64,000 nucleotides of DNA from Brachynemurus nebulosus. Lineage: Eukaryota; Arthropoda; Insecta; Neuroptera; Myrmeleontidae. The translations under genes and the position numbers were made by a program. Below, in pieces: positions 49,666 to 60,795 of the stretch (the first letter of the stretch is position 1; each line of letters starts with the position of its first letter). The notes beneath the pieces were generated by a model. It saw only the letters and a list, made by a program, of their open reading frames with translations. It was not told the DNA's origin and did no database searches. Where the stretch lies: positions 30,354,413-30,418,412 of the forward strand of contig JAPWDM010000007.1 in assembly GCA_035578155.1 (NCBI GenBank). The letters run 5' to 3'.

Positions 49666-51370
49666 ATGTTACTTTTGAAAACAATTACGATATTAGCGTT
49701 AAGTGGATATTGTTTTGCCGGCGAACAGGACGTTATTGAATTAACCGATAACGACTTCTCAGATTCTATTGCCGAACATGAAACTGCTCTGGTTATGTTC
49801 TATGCACCATGGTAATTTGACATTTTACATTTATTTTACACTTACACTGGATCGCCTAACCAAATTTTCACAATTTTTGTGTAATCCTTTTTAGGTGCGG
49901 TCATTGTAAACGTTTAAAACCAGAGTATGCAAAAGCAGCCGGTGAACTGTTGAAAAACGATCCACCTGTTGTGCTGGCCAAAGTGGATTGTACGGCCGCT
50001 GGTAAAGACACGTGCTCACAGTACTCTGTGAGCGGTTATCCCACATTAAAGATTTTCCGCAAAGGAAAATTGTCACAAGAATATAATGGACCACGTGAGG
50101 CGGACGGCATAGTAAAATATATGCGAGCACAAGTTGGCCCAAGTTCGAAAGAATTAAAAACGCTTGAAGACTTGAACAAGTTCCTTGAACGCAATGAACC
50201 AGTTGTGATTGGTTACTTCAAAGAGGAATCTGATTTGCATGCGATGTTCAATCAGGTGGCGGAAAAATTACGGGAACGTATGACATTCGGACACACGTCG
50301 TATTCAGAAATTTTGGATAAACAAGGTTTTCATGATGATATTGTATTGTACAGACCAAAAGTATTGAGCAACAAGTTTGAACCGGATTTCGTCAAATACG
50401 AAGGCAAAGCTAATGCTGAAGAATTACAGAGTTGGATTGCTGAAAATACGTAAGAGTCCACAATTTGAGACGTATAAAATTCATAGTTTTTTTGAAAATT
50501 AACCTGATTGCATTATTTTTAGCCATGGTCTTGTTGGAGTCCGAACGCGTGATACCGCAAAAGATTTCAAAGAGCCATTAGTTGTCGCATATTACGCTGT
50601 CGATTACGTTAAGAATCCAAAAGGCACAAATTACTGGCGAAACCGTATTTTAAAGGTGGCCAAAGAATTCGCGAATGATTTCAACTTTGCCATTAGTTCA
50701 AAAGATGATTTCCAACACGAATTAAACGAATTTGGTATCGATTACGTCAAAGGAGACAAACCAGTTGTGTTTGCACGAAATGCCCAACGACAGAAATTCA
50801 ATATGGTCGATGAATTCTCGTAAGTTCATTCACCGCATAAAAATCTACCATTTTTTTTTTTTTTTTTTACTTTAATTTTCACATTTTTTCCGTTACAGTG
50901 TCGAAAACTTCCAGAAATTTTTATCCGATTTAAAAGCTGGTAAATTAGAACCATACTTAAAATCCGAACCAATCCCAGAAGATAATGATGGCCCAGTTAA
51001 AGTGGCCGTTGCCAAAAATTTCGATGAAGTGGTCACAAATAACGGACAAGACACATTAGTTGAATTTTATGCACCATGGTGTGGTCACTGTAAAAAATTA
51101 GCACCCGTCTACGACGAATTAGGTGAAAAATTGAAAAATGAAAAGGTTTCAATTGTAAAAATGGATGCGACGGCGAACGATGTACCACCCCAATACGATG
51201 TTCGCGGTTTCCCAACACTTTATTGGGTACCGCGTGATAAAAAAGATTCACCGGTACGCTACGAAGGTGGCCGTGAATTGAACGACTTCATCAAATACAT
51301 CGCGGCACACGCAACAGAAGAATTAGTTGGATTCGATCGAAAGGGTAATCCGAAGAAGACGGAATTGTAA
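49666..51370 (+). CDS. ERp60: Protein disulfide isomerase, ERp57/ERp60 (PDIA3) type
   Basis: Exons 49666-49811, 49895-50449, 50523-50819 and 50899-51370 give 489 residues; vertebrate PDIA3 is about 505. Order: signal peptide (MLLLKTITILALSGYCFA, cleavage likely after it), thioredoxin domain a with active site WCGHC at 49-53, redox-inactive b and b' domains, thioredoxin domain a' with WCGHC at 393-397, and C-terminal KTEL. Domain phrases such as FYAPWCGHCKRLKPEYAKA, SGYPTLKIFRKG, GPREADGIVKYMRAQVGPSS and TLYWVPRDKKDSPVRYEGGR point to PDIA3 and not PDIA1 or PDIA4. Known role: oxidation and isomerisation of disulfides of glycoproteins in the ER with calnexin and calreticulin. Intron 1 splits the active-site tryptophan codon (TG|G), placing CGHC at the start of exon 2. 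The start ATG is the one that supplies the signal peptide. Confidence 0.96.
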
Positions 51371-51715
51371 ATTTTATTACAAGTCAAATTAATTAATTAA
51401 TATATTTTTAATTTAATTCATCTCCGGCATTTCACAAATCAAAATTCGATGTCATTCCGACTTGTATTTCTTTTTATTTCTGTGTGATACATGCGAATAT
51501 ATATTGTACTGTGTAGAAACTAGATAATACAGACATTCTCATTTTTTTTCTAAATACACATTTTCGTAAAAAAATCAAATAATTTCTTTTATTTCGTCTT
51601 CAGTTTTATCCTTAAGGGGGAAACGTACTAGACGTACTTAGGTCTACATTACCCTTCGCCAGATTCACGTCCATCTGCACCGTTTCTGACGAATATACAA
51701 ATGGTAGACTATCGA

Positions 51716-51812
51716 CAGATTCAGTTACAAAAAATCATGTAAGTTTACTTGAGATTGTATTATATAATATACAATCACGTAAGCTTACATGATTTTTTTT
51801 AAACTGAATCTG
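51716..51812. repeat. Small palindromic element
   Basis: CAGATTCAGTTACAAAAAAT at 51716 faces its near-complement (ATTTTTTTTAAACTGAATCT then G) ending at 51812. Arms of about 46 bp include ATCATGTAAG/CTTACATGAT and AGATTGTAT/ATACAATC around a short AT centre. Confidence 0.78.
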
Positions 51813-51969
51813 TAACAAAATAACCTTAAAATGTAAGAAAATTGTTTCATTTTTAAACGTTTAATAAAACTATATTCGTCAATAAGTGAAAAAACTTATA
51901 ATTTTTCAGTTTTGTTTAATAATAAGAACTAATCTCATCTTTTTTATTATATATATTTTGGTACATATA

Positions 51970-52423
51970 CTGGGTGAGTTTTCCGAGAGTTGCCATTTTT
52001 ATTACAACCAAACCGTTGATTTAATCGAAAAATTGTTCAAATAATAGTTGTAGATATCGACGGGGGCAACCGATTGCTATAGTCAGGAGCTTTATAGCTC
52101 TTATGGTTTTTGAGCTATGATACAAACTTATAGATTTTTAAATGGGACTATATATTAATTTTTCGATAAAACTGATCTAATGCATTAATTAACAACATAA
52201 ATGAGCAAAAAAAATTTTTTTACCCAAGTTTAATTTTTTAATTTTTCTTTAATTTATCAGTTAGGCGGTAAAAATATGCATACGTACTTGAGACTACTTC
52301 AACCGCTAGTGTTTTTCTTGGTTACATTTCCATTACATCCAAGAAAAGAACCTTTTCCAGTACCATTTCTATCATAAAAATTTGGTTTTAATAGAAATGG
52401 TAACTCTCAAAAAACTCACATGG
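51970..52423. mobile_element. TA-flanked MITE, 454 bp
   Basis: Begins CTGGGTGAGTTTTCCGAGAG and ends with the near-complement CTCTCAAAAAACTCACATGG. The match extends inward through GTTGCCATTTTTATTA/TAATAGAAATGGTAAC to about 45 bp. TA lies outside both ends (51968-51969 and 52424-52425). Non-coding. Confidence 0.78.
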
Positions 52424-54449
52424 TATATGGAAACAAATAAGAATTTTTACAAAGGACTGACTTACTTTGCGTTCTTTGAGTCTCATTTATAATAATATAT
52501 GAACAAAATCGTTATAATTTTTGACGATTTTCAAATATCTTAAGTGGAAGTAAAATATTGAATAAAATTATTTTTAAGAATTTTATTCAACTTATGGGAG
52601 GAGAGAATTTAAAGCAGGTAGCTGTCGTCTTCCTGCCCTAAGTCTGTCGACCGAGTTACTATAAAAATTAATCGTCAGATTTACGTATCTATGCTGCTTT
52701 TTTCCTGATGTTAGATTCTGTTGATAGTGTCAGAAACGGCGCAGATGGACGTAAATCTGATCCAAATTTTTGACGACAGGACTGGTTACTAGGGTTCTTT
52801 CCAGAAAATCGGTATATACAACTGTTATCCGAATCAAAATTGTGTGATAAACAAATTTTTCGTTCCCCTGTAAAATTGCTTAGACACGAGGTTTAATTGA
52901 TAAAGTAACGGTATACATGACACGTACTCGACAATGGCCTTCGCCGCACAATTAAAACTTTTATTTACGGTTAAATAAACATTAAATATCAGCGGTACTC
53001 AATATTTTTTAATCGATTGATTTACATGTTTTATTGGACTCTCGAGAACCAATGATTCCATTCGCTTTCAATTGAACTATCATTTTAATAAGGTCTAGGT
53101 GGGTTGTAGAAAAAAACTTTTTCTTTTCAATTTTAATGAAATATTTATTTTCAGAAAATATATATAGATAGTACCGTTTTTTCAAGTATTGTGAAAATTT
53201 TGTACTAACAATAAGTAAAATACAATAAAAATATACATAATAAAACAAATATTTATAAATTATAAATCAATAAAATCGATAAAAAGCAAAAAATCAAATA
53301 AGTTATTGCACAAATTTTTATTAGCTGTGCTAAAATGGAATGTTAAAATCAGTGCTAAACTTCGTCATTTCAGTTTAAAATCCGATTCAAATATTTATCT
53401 ATTGGTTATCAAAAAATTATAGAGTGTTCTATAATCAGTTATCAATTATGTGGCGTTTTTATGTCTTACAGACTGTTACAGACTAAGACTACGCACCATT
53501 TTTTTAATTTCCAGATAATAATAGATCTGTGTAGGACCGGAATTGTTCGCCAAGGTTATTAGTATATATTTCAAACATAAAGAAAATTTTAACTGGATCT
53601 TGGTCTAGTAGAGCAGACTAGAAACAGAATACAGCTAGCACTGAATATAAAAAATTAAAAATATAATAAAATCTATCAAAAGATATTCAACTGATCACAA
53701 AAATCAATACAGATCAATAAAAGAAAAACGTAAATTATCACCTTACGAATCAGTCTATTGCTGTTTTATATAATACTGATTAATTTTTTTTTATTATTTG
53801 ATTGCCTTAATTGTCCGAATTAGTCCACAAGATGATATTTTACGGAATTGTACTATGGAATTGACTAATCATAGAAATATAGTTTGTTTTGTCGTTAAAA
53901 CAAAAACATATAACACTTACATAACAACAATTTTAAAATCTACGAGTAGAATTTAACACATCGAACAGATTTTAAGAGATTATCAACAAATTACATACTT
54001 AATCAGGTACCTAATACAGGCGATTGATTATAACTAGTTTAAAACTAACTATATCTTCCCTAATCTACATTAAATTTTTGTGAAACTGTGAGATTTCTAC
54101 TCTAGATCAAAAATTTTCGAATCTTAATTGTTAAGCTATTCACAAGTATTAAAGAAATTTTATAAAAAATAGTTTGTTTTTTCAAAAGTATTTCGTTGAA
54201 AATCTCTTATTTAACATATTTTAATCGCAGTTCAATAGGGCAAAAACAAAAAAATTGCCGTTATATAAGTTAAAATTGAATTTTGGAACGTTTAATTTAC
54301 AATTAAATGTACACTAAGTTCGTTCAGTCTAAAATTGAATCAACACTTATATGTTTTGAAACTCAACAGTTTCATTTAAATCACATTAAAATTAGTCAAA
54401 AAATAGATCTAACAAAAAATAAAATATCTGTACGGTTATATGTACTTTC

Positions 54450-56651
54450 TTATAGTTTCGTATGCTTTACATTATCGGTCCAATAATTTTGTATGGTCAT
54501 TGCTTCTAGACTATTTAAAAATGAATCGTTATCCAAACTGTACATTTCCTCGGAATTTTCCTGTGAAAAAACAATTAATTTAAAAAATTTTTCGGCAAAA
54601 AAAAAATTCATTTAGATACAGAGAAATGATAATTTGAATTTTTAATGTTGTCAATTAATGAGAGATGGCATTACTTTACTTATGGAAACTGTATTATCAA
54701 CAATCAATAATATGGCCGTTCATCGTTCAACAATAACGGTTATTTCAAGTTTTTAAAAAAGATATGAGTTTATTCTTTGTGTATTTAATAGCATTTTTGT
54801 CAAATTTATATTTTTTTAAAGTTTTAAATAGTTTATTTAATAATTTTTTAAGTGGTTTGTAAATATTGTTTAGGAAAATCAAATCAAAAATAGTTTCAAC
54901 AATTTTCAGTGAGTCAATTCTTTGTGTGTTTAGTAATATTTTAACAAAAATTTTTTTAAATATTTAATTACTGGGTAAGTATTTTGTTAATATTATTTTA
55001 TAATATAAAATCAAAATATTTTAACATTTTTTTTTCTTTTTGAAAGGATGTGAACTCAAGTTATTAATTTTATTCAAGCAAGTTTTTCGAAAAACACGTC
55101 TAGCATAAAAGTTATTTACCGATTCTTATTATTTCAGTATTTATCGATTTTAATGATCTGGAAGTACCGCAAAACCAATCAAGTGGATAGGATTCGCGAG
55201 GTAAATTTAGATTATGTTTTCCAAAAATAATAATAAAATGAAAGCGAAAAAAAAAATTGACAGTCTTGTAGAAATTTCGTGCCACTGATCATATTTTAAG
55301 GTTTTCAAATTAAATGGATTTTCAAAAGAGTAAAAATTACTAACTATCTAATATACATGTATGTATAAGAAACAGTATGAAAATCGAATGCAAAAAACAA
55401 AAATGTTCCGATTTATTCCATTTTACGGTATGCAAAATGTATTCCTCGATGCATTTCTCTGTATCTAGTTTAACAAAAAAATAAAAATAACGCCTGCGCA
55501 TCACATGACGCAAGATTGTCTGTTAGAACTAAAGTACTAGCAACTGTGATGGCACCCGCACTTGTTTCTTTGCTATATTTGACCGTTAAGCAATGGCAAT
55601 GAATGACCGTAGAGCCATCACAGTGACCAACACAGCGAAACAAGCACATCGTATGATGTGGGCATAAAAAAAAAAAACATTCAAATTACCCGCATAGTAT
55701 TGTCATCAATGTAGCCGCTCGAATCCAAATTACTGCATTTATCGTTCAGACTGTGCGGCTTGTTTAAGTATCGTCGTCGATACAATATAAAACTAACTAC
55801 ACCTACGAACGTGGCGAACACAAGCACGCCGAACGAGGTGCCGGTGATCGTGGCCACACTGAGCGGCGGATGTGATTCACCAGTCGCCGCATTTGTCGCC
55901 ACATCCAGAATTTCGTGGACGGTATTTTCATCGGTCGGTGTTACGTCATCGTCTTCGATGATCAACTGTTTACGTTGTTGATCGTTTGCTAACGTCAACA
56001 GTGTTTCGGTTGTGTTTAGAAAATTTTCTGTACTGTTATCGGCCGCCGCCGCCACCAATACATCACCGCCACCCCCATTAGTACCGTTTATTGTTTGATT
56101 CACATGATTGACGGCGGATAATTTGAATTTGGTGGCGTTGTCGTGGCTATTTATTTTGTTCTCGTCGTCGTTAACGTTTTCGTAGGTGGTTTTTGAATAT
56201 TTTGTTTGTTGCTGAGCCGAACTGAGCACGTCAATTGCTTTGGGCACGCGCACGTCCTTTGAACTGTTGGCGCCATTCAACGTGGTGATCTTGAAATTGA
56301 TCGTTGCCGTTGTGTTCATCAGTAATGGGGTCAGTGTCGTGTTCACAGCTGGAAACGATATTGACACCTGGCTCGATAATAATATACCTAAAACAAAATA
56401 ACAAATTTATATTTTAGCTAGAATTTTGGATTCCAGGCTAACCTGGCCTAATTTCACATGACAATTTCGGTGTGATATGCTCCACTGAAAGACTTTAAGG
56501 ACAAAGGACAACGTAGACACGCGTGTCTAAAAGTATTTCTCTCCTTACGAAACTGAGAATCGAACTCAGCATCTCAACTCAGTATATTAATCACTAAATA
56601 CTTACTTATGAACGTTATCCAAAACCAGTGCATCCAGCAGCGCATCGTCAT
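54450..56651 (-). CDS. Type I single-pass membrane protein, unidentified
   Basis: Minus-strand exons 56651-56606, 56387-55690 and 54560-54450 join in frame (splits after ATA A| and after CGG|) to give 284 residues. Exon 1 with the start of exon 2 forms a signal peptide (MTMRCWMHWFWITFISILLS). The ectodomain, about 30-190, is polar, low in cysteine and rich in N-x-S/T glycosylation sites (NTT twice near its start, NGT, NST, NTT) with an acidic stretch EDDDVTPTDE. One membrane helix follows (VATITGTSFGVLVFATFVGV then VSFILY) with a stop-transfer RRRY. The cytoplasmic tail NDKCSNLDSSGYIDD continues in exon 3 as EEMYSLDNDSFLNSLEAMTI and ends VKHTKL. If the exon 2 donor is not used, translation stops three codons later (250 residues). 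The tail composition looks conserved but I do not recognise the family. A possible 5' untranslated exon ends at the donor-like CAG|GTATTT at 58559. Confidence 0.85.
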
Positions 56652-57070
56652 CTTAACATTTATCACGCTCCGTGCATCTAAAACTGAGACAGACAAACAG
56701 AATCCATTAAAATAAATTCAGTTATGTAATTGCTGTGCAAAAAAAATTTCTCTTTTTGTCCTCGACAAAAAAAAATATATATATATCAATAAAATTTAAC
56801 TACGTTTTTTGTTTTTATTTTGACGACGGTGAATTGTGGGGAATTGTCATGACCATGAAAATTAAACGCTAATTAGATTAAGATTTAAATACAGAATTAC
56901 GTAAGAATGACGAAAATTTTTAATCTAATAAATTTTATTAACAGTGGCGCAACACCAACTTTTCATGCAGTGTAAGCAAATTTATATTTAATATTGATAT
57001 AGTATCAATGTATCAGGGTGATTCTCAGGTAATGGGAGCCATCCAAAAACTTTTAGTCATCATTTATATA

Positions 57071-57205
57071 TAATAAATAATAAACAAATACTTCGCAAAA
57101 ATACCACTTTTAAAAAGTTATAAAAGTGGTATTTTTGCGAAGTAAAATATTTGTTTATTATTTACAAATATGGAATATCATAAAGTAACGCTCAAATCTA
57201 TTAAT
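57071..57205 (+). mobile_element. Short hairpin element with 12-bp target duplication, copy 2
   Basis: Same family as 1925-2078: arms built on CTTCGCAAAAATACCACTTT and its complement, then the shared right end TATCATAAAGTAACGCTCAA and ATCTATTAAT. It is flanked by the exact 12-bp direct repeat ATCATTTATATA at 57059-57070 and 57206-57217. This copy has a shorter loop and lacks the ATTTTA part of its left arm. Confidence 0.8.
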
Positions 57206-57483
57206 ATCATTTATATAAATCAGATTCTTAGGTCAAAATAACCACATTAATAGCCACAAAAATGATATGATGTAAAAAGGATTGCAATGAGTCACTTTGT
57301 CCATGTCTACTCTACATATAGGATCTTATAGCTCAGCTAAGTGTTTTTTGTTTTTTTTTTACTAAACTTTCAAAAACATTTGCATTGAAGTGATACTTTC
57401 TTTTAATTTTATATATCCTTTTCCTGTTTCAATCTAAACAATTCATTTTAACCCTTTAAATACGATCTGGGAAAAGAATGTTA

Positions 57484-57902
57484 CCGTAAAATGGAATCAA
57501 TTGCGTCAAACTGAATAGTTGTTCATGAAATTGATGTCTTTTTTAAACTATAGTAGAATAATTATTCTTTTAATTTGCAATAGTGACTAAGCCTGAAATT
57601 GGATGTAGAATATTAAAAGATCGATTTAAATTAACACCTCTAGACAGTTATTTTTTGTTTCTTAAAACTTTCTAAAAACAATTTATTTTGGTACAAAACA
57701 GAGACAATATATGGGTTAATTATATTTCAGTTATAATTTTACTCCATCCTACTAACTGTTCCTACTCGCCCTATTATCGTCTCTTTGATATTACTTTAAA
57801 CTTGAAAAATTTTTAACATATTAAAGAAATGATATTCGTAAAAGAAATACAAAAAAATACGATGTGAAGTTCGAAATTGTTCCAATTCAATCCATTTTAC
57901 GG
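57484..57902. mobile_element. TA-flanked element with CCGTAAAATGG ends
   Basis: CCGTAAAATGGAATCAATTG begins at 57484 and the near-complement CAATTCAATCCATTTTACGG ends at 57902, with TA on both sides (57482-57483 and 57903-57904). Single ends of the same type (CCATTTTACGG) occur near 55421 and 61006, and variants at 13211 and 34042, so the family is dispersed through the window. The 63-codon open frame at the right end is not a gene. Confidence 0.8.
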
Positions 57903-58994
57903 TACTAAAAATATTGAAGAAACAAATTATTCGATTGTTTTTTCAAAAAATTCTCACAACTGCACCACTGTTTTTGTTCAGTTTCATATAAATTTTGTTT
58001 TCCTAATTACCGTCATTTTATTATTCATAATTAAAATTTTAATAAAAATATTCACACGATTCTTTTGAATTTGTCACGGAAAAAGTACACTTAAAGTGTC
58101 ACTTGTCTTTCACAATTGCAAATAACTAATAAAAATTTAAAGTAACTTCAATCAAACACTAATTTACACGGATAATGTGCAAAAAAAAAAATACGTCAAA
58201 AATTTGTTTTGATGACTAATAAATTCAATTACACGATTATTAATTAAATAGTCACGTGGTTCAGGTGTTTATTTCACAATTCGCCTAGGTGTACGCTAAG
58301 GGTACTCCTCTCCTATTGTATTTCATCGATGAAATACCTTTAAAAATAAAAAAACCACAACTAACGGAAAACCAAAGCATAGATTTTTGTTGATTGAATC
58401 ATTTCAGAGCAAACTTGATCACTTCATCACAAATTGTCTACTCAAAACTGAAAATTTTGAATGTGCAAAAAAAAAAATTACCTAATTTCCATTTACGAAT
58501 AACGCAAATAACAAAATTATTTTTTTAACTCGTTAAATATAATGATATTAGTAAATACCTGTTTAATTGGATGTGTTCGAATCAATTTGAGCCACTGAGT
58601 CGTATTTGCGTTTCACAAGTGGACATTTTCAGTGAAAAATTTTAAAATTTTCACATACGATGACAAGAGATTTCATTTAGTTTTTCACTGTCCATTCATC
58701 AATTTTACAAACAAACAATGTATCGAATGGATACTGCGTAGGTAACTCATTTTGTCAAACGGATGTGTGGGCGGCCATATACGTTCGTATCGTACAGTAC
58801 GATTTGTTTGTACAAACTTAAATCATATCGTAAATTGACTGAAAATAGCTGAATAGACTATTTTTGGTTCTGGTAGTTTGTTCTTTATTTTTACCATTTT
58901 GAAAATTCATTTTGTTTTTCATTTGGCTGGAAAATCCAAAAATAACGGATAGGAATTTAATGGAAAATGTTGGCCAATCATGTAATGCAGTTAA

Positions 58995-59170
58995 ATATCA
59001 AAATTTTTTTGAGCATTAGAGAAATGTTTAAAAGCAATTCTTTAACTCTGAATATACTTCTTGTGGCCTGGAATCATTTCCGCCATTATCTGAAATAATT
59101 ATTAGGTCGTGTAATATGAAATATCGTGGAAATATCATTTTCCGACCACTTGGCCGAGAATATAATTAAG
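58995..59170 (+). repeat. ~168-bp monomer element, copy 4 (single monomer)
   Basis: One diverged monomer with GAGCATTAGAGAAATGTTTA, TGGCCTGGAATCATTTCC and GTGTAATATGAAATATCGT, ending in TTTTCCGACCACTTGGCCG. No second junction and no non-monomer end are present. Confidence 0.75.
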
Positions 59171-59686
59171 TGAGCGCTAGGAAGAGGTTTTCGGAAAATC
59201 ATTCTCTTGGGAGGTTTGAAAACTGACGGTTTTAGGAATTTCAATCGAAATAAAAACACATTTTGATTGAATTGAAATTTTATTTGGAATGAATAATTTC
59301 TATAATTATTTTATTGTTAATTATTTAATTAATTCATTAATTATTATTTTAAAAAATACAATTTGGTTTGTCATTCAAATACACAACAAATTTAGCACTT
59401 TTATTCGAAAAATTTCCATTTACAGAAAAAGAATAAAATATCTTTATTTATTTTCATCTCTCTTGTTTAATACTGCAGTAAAAATCTGATTTTCCAAATT
59501 TTCTGTACATATCGTGTCCTGTTTTCCAAATTTCCTCGGTAAGTGATATCAAAATTATTGTCGTATTCGAGCAATAAGCACTTCAGTATATGCAATTGAT
59601 ATAACATGCAAGTTTAAATATTGCATAAGCCTTTTAGGGTTCAGTCAGTAAAAAAATGTTTATTTTAAGATCACTAGATCAGAGTT

Positions 59687-59803
59687 TTACTGTAGTTTTA
59701 AATAATTTTTTTTTTTTTTAATTTCTAAGAGCATTACATTTAATTTTAATTTTTCGATGATATCGGTGGCACTGAGGGACACGCAATCGGCGCGGCGGTC
59801 AGT
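59687..59803 (-). other. Possible last exon of the NHE gene (weak)
   Basis: A GC-rich patch that on the minus strand, after an acceptor-like TATACTCAAG, reads TDRRADCVSLSATDII followed by a lysine-rich end and a stop. The phase fits the preceding NHE exon (ending ...DEYARTDR, phase 0). Against it: the acceptor lacks a good pyrimidine tract, there is a 14-A run in the frame, and I recognise no family sequence. The plus strand of the same patch is also open. Confidence 0.2.
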
Positions 59804-60395
59804 CTTGAGTATACAAATACAACCGTGATAATGTAAATTAATAATTTTCGGATGTTTTTCAAATTGTGGTCCGCGAACTTCTACAAAATAACAATCGATG
59901 GTCCACGAATGAAGGCTTGATTTTCGGGAATGTTTAAATTATGGATAGTCTAAACTTTTCTAATGTGTAATTTGCACAATCACGATTGTCGTACGCATGT
60001 CAAAAGAAATGTAAGCTCAAAAAATACAGTGGCTCACAAAATTTTAAAGCAATATCTTTGGAAAAAAAAAATTTTACACGTATAAATATTCTGTGACACA
60101 CTGTATACACAAATATTAGTGTTTCTTTTGATTCTCCACAGTTGGATAACAACATAAAATGTAAAATTTTGACTTAAAACGGAATCGTATTTAAGTTTTA
60201 TTCAAATATTTCACATAATTCTTCTATTCATTTATAAACTCTACAATATCTTTATTTTGTTTTATTGAATTCAAAAATTTTAACATCATAACGGTCCACG
60301 ATTTTCAAATAATACTAAAATGGTTTTTTTCATTTTCTTTTTTTTGAAATCTGAGCAAATTCTTAATTCATGGCTAAAGTATAAAAAATGTTCAG

Positions 60396-60596
60396 GTGTC
60401 ACATCGTAACGTTAAATCCAAATCGGTGTATGGCACAGGGTCTCAGATGTTTTTACCCAGACGTAAGCCGGCTAATCGTACTCGTGTATCAACTGTAACA
60501 CTCCCCAATCCTAAATCACCGCCGGCTAAACTGTCCATCTTAAAAATTATTGAAAAAATTCATAAAATAGGAAAAAATAAAAAAAAAATCATATAA
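60396..60596 (+). CDS. Unidentified coding-like segment (possible terminal exon)
   Basis: After an acceptor-like TTCAG the plus strand is open for 66 codons: VSHRNVKSKSVYGTGSQMFL, then PRRKPANRTRVSTVTLPNPK and SPPAKLSI, then a lysine/isoleucine-rich end and TAA. The GC content and codon choice of the first 48 codons differ clearly from the surrounding AT-rich DNA, which favours real or formerly real coding. It is basic and rich in S, P and R, as in a disordered nuclear or cytoskeletal protein, but I do not recognise it. There is no good donor after SPPAKLSI, so it would be a last exon. Upstream exons were not found. Confidence 0.35.
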   Translation: MSHRNVKSKSVYGTGSQMFLPRRKPANRTRVSTVTLPNPKSPPAKLSILKIIEKIHKIGKNKKKII

Positions 60597-60616
60597 TAAA
60601 AATATTTATTCTGCAG

Positions 60617-60795
60617 TTTTAAGTGTCTTATGGCCCAGTATTACAAAAGTACACATAAATCGACTAGTAAATTAACTTCTCGTAGTAAAATAACGTTCGG
60701 TACTAAAAAATTAGCTTCAGATGGCGATAGACTAGATAAAAGTACCGTAAAACGTAGTGACAGGAAACGTAGGGTGAATCTAATACAAGAATTAG
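60617..60795 (+). CDS. Unidentified coding-like segment (possible internal exon)
   Basis: Between an acceptor-like TTCTGCAG and a donor GGTAATA the plus strand reads MAQYYKSTHKSTSKLTSRSK, ITFGTKKLASDGDRLDKSTV, then KRSDRKRRVNLIQEL. It is strongly basic and serine-rich like the segment 20 bases upstream, so the two may belong to one gene, but the first segment runs into a stop before this one starts. Part of it (TACCGTAAAACG near 60742) resembles the ends of the dispersed CCGTAAAATGG element, so repeat-derived sequence is an alternative explanation. Confidence 0.3.

Larger units (their letters stand above)
51655..52766. repeat. Outer inverted repeat enclosing two further elements
   Basis: CAGATTCACGTCCATCTGCA at 51659 plus the following CCGTTTCTGAC is the near-complement of GTCAGAAACGGCGCAGATGG (then ACGTAAATCTG) ending near 52760; about 31 bp with two mismatches, 1.1 kb apart. 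Inside lie a palindrome (51716-51812) and a TA-flanked element (51970-52423). Another partial copy of the end word (CAGATTTACGT) occurs near 52676. Confidence 0.7.
51371..54449. other. Intergenic DNA between converging ERp57-like and membrane-protein genes
   Basis: Both neighbouring genes end towards this region. It contains a nested set of inverted repeats between 51655 and 52766 and otherwise AT-rich sequence (52770-54449) in which I see no coding exon, RNA gene or paired repeat. Confidence 0.6.
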
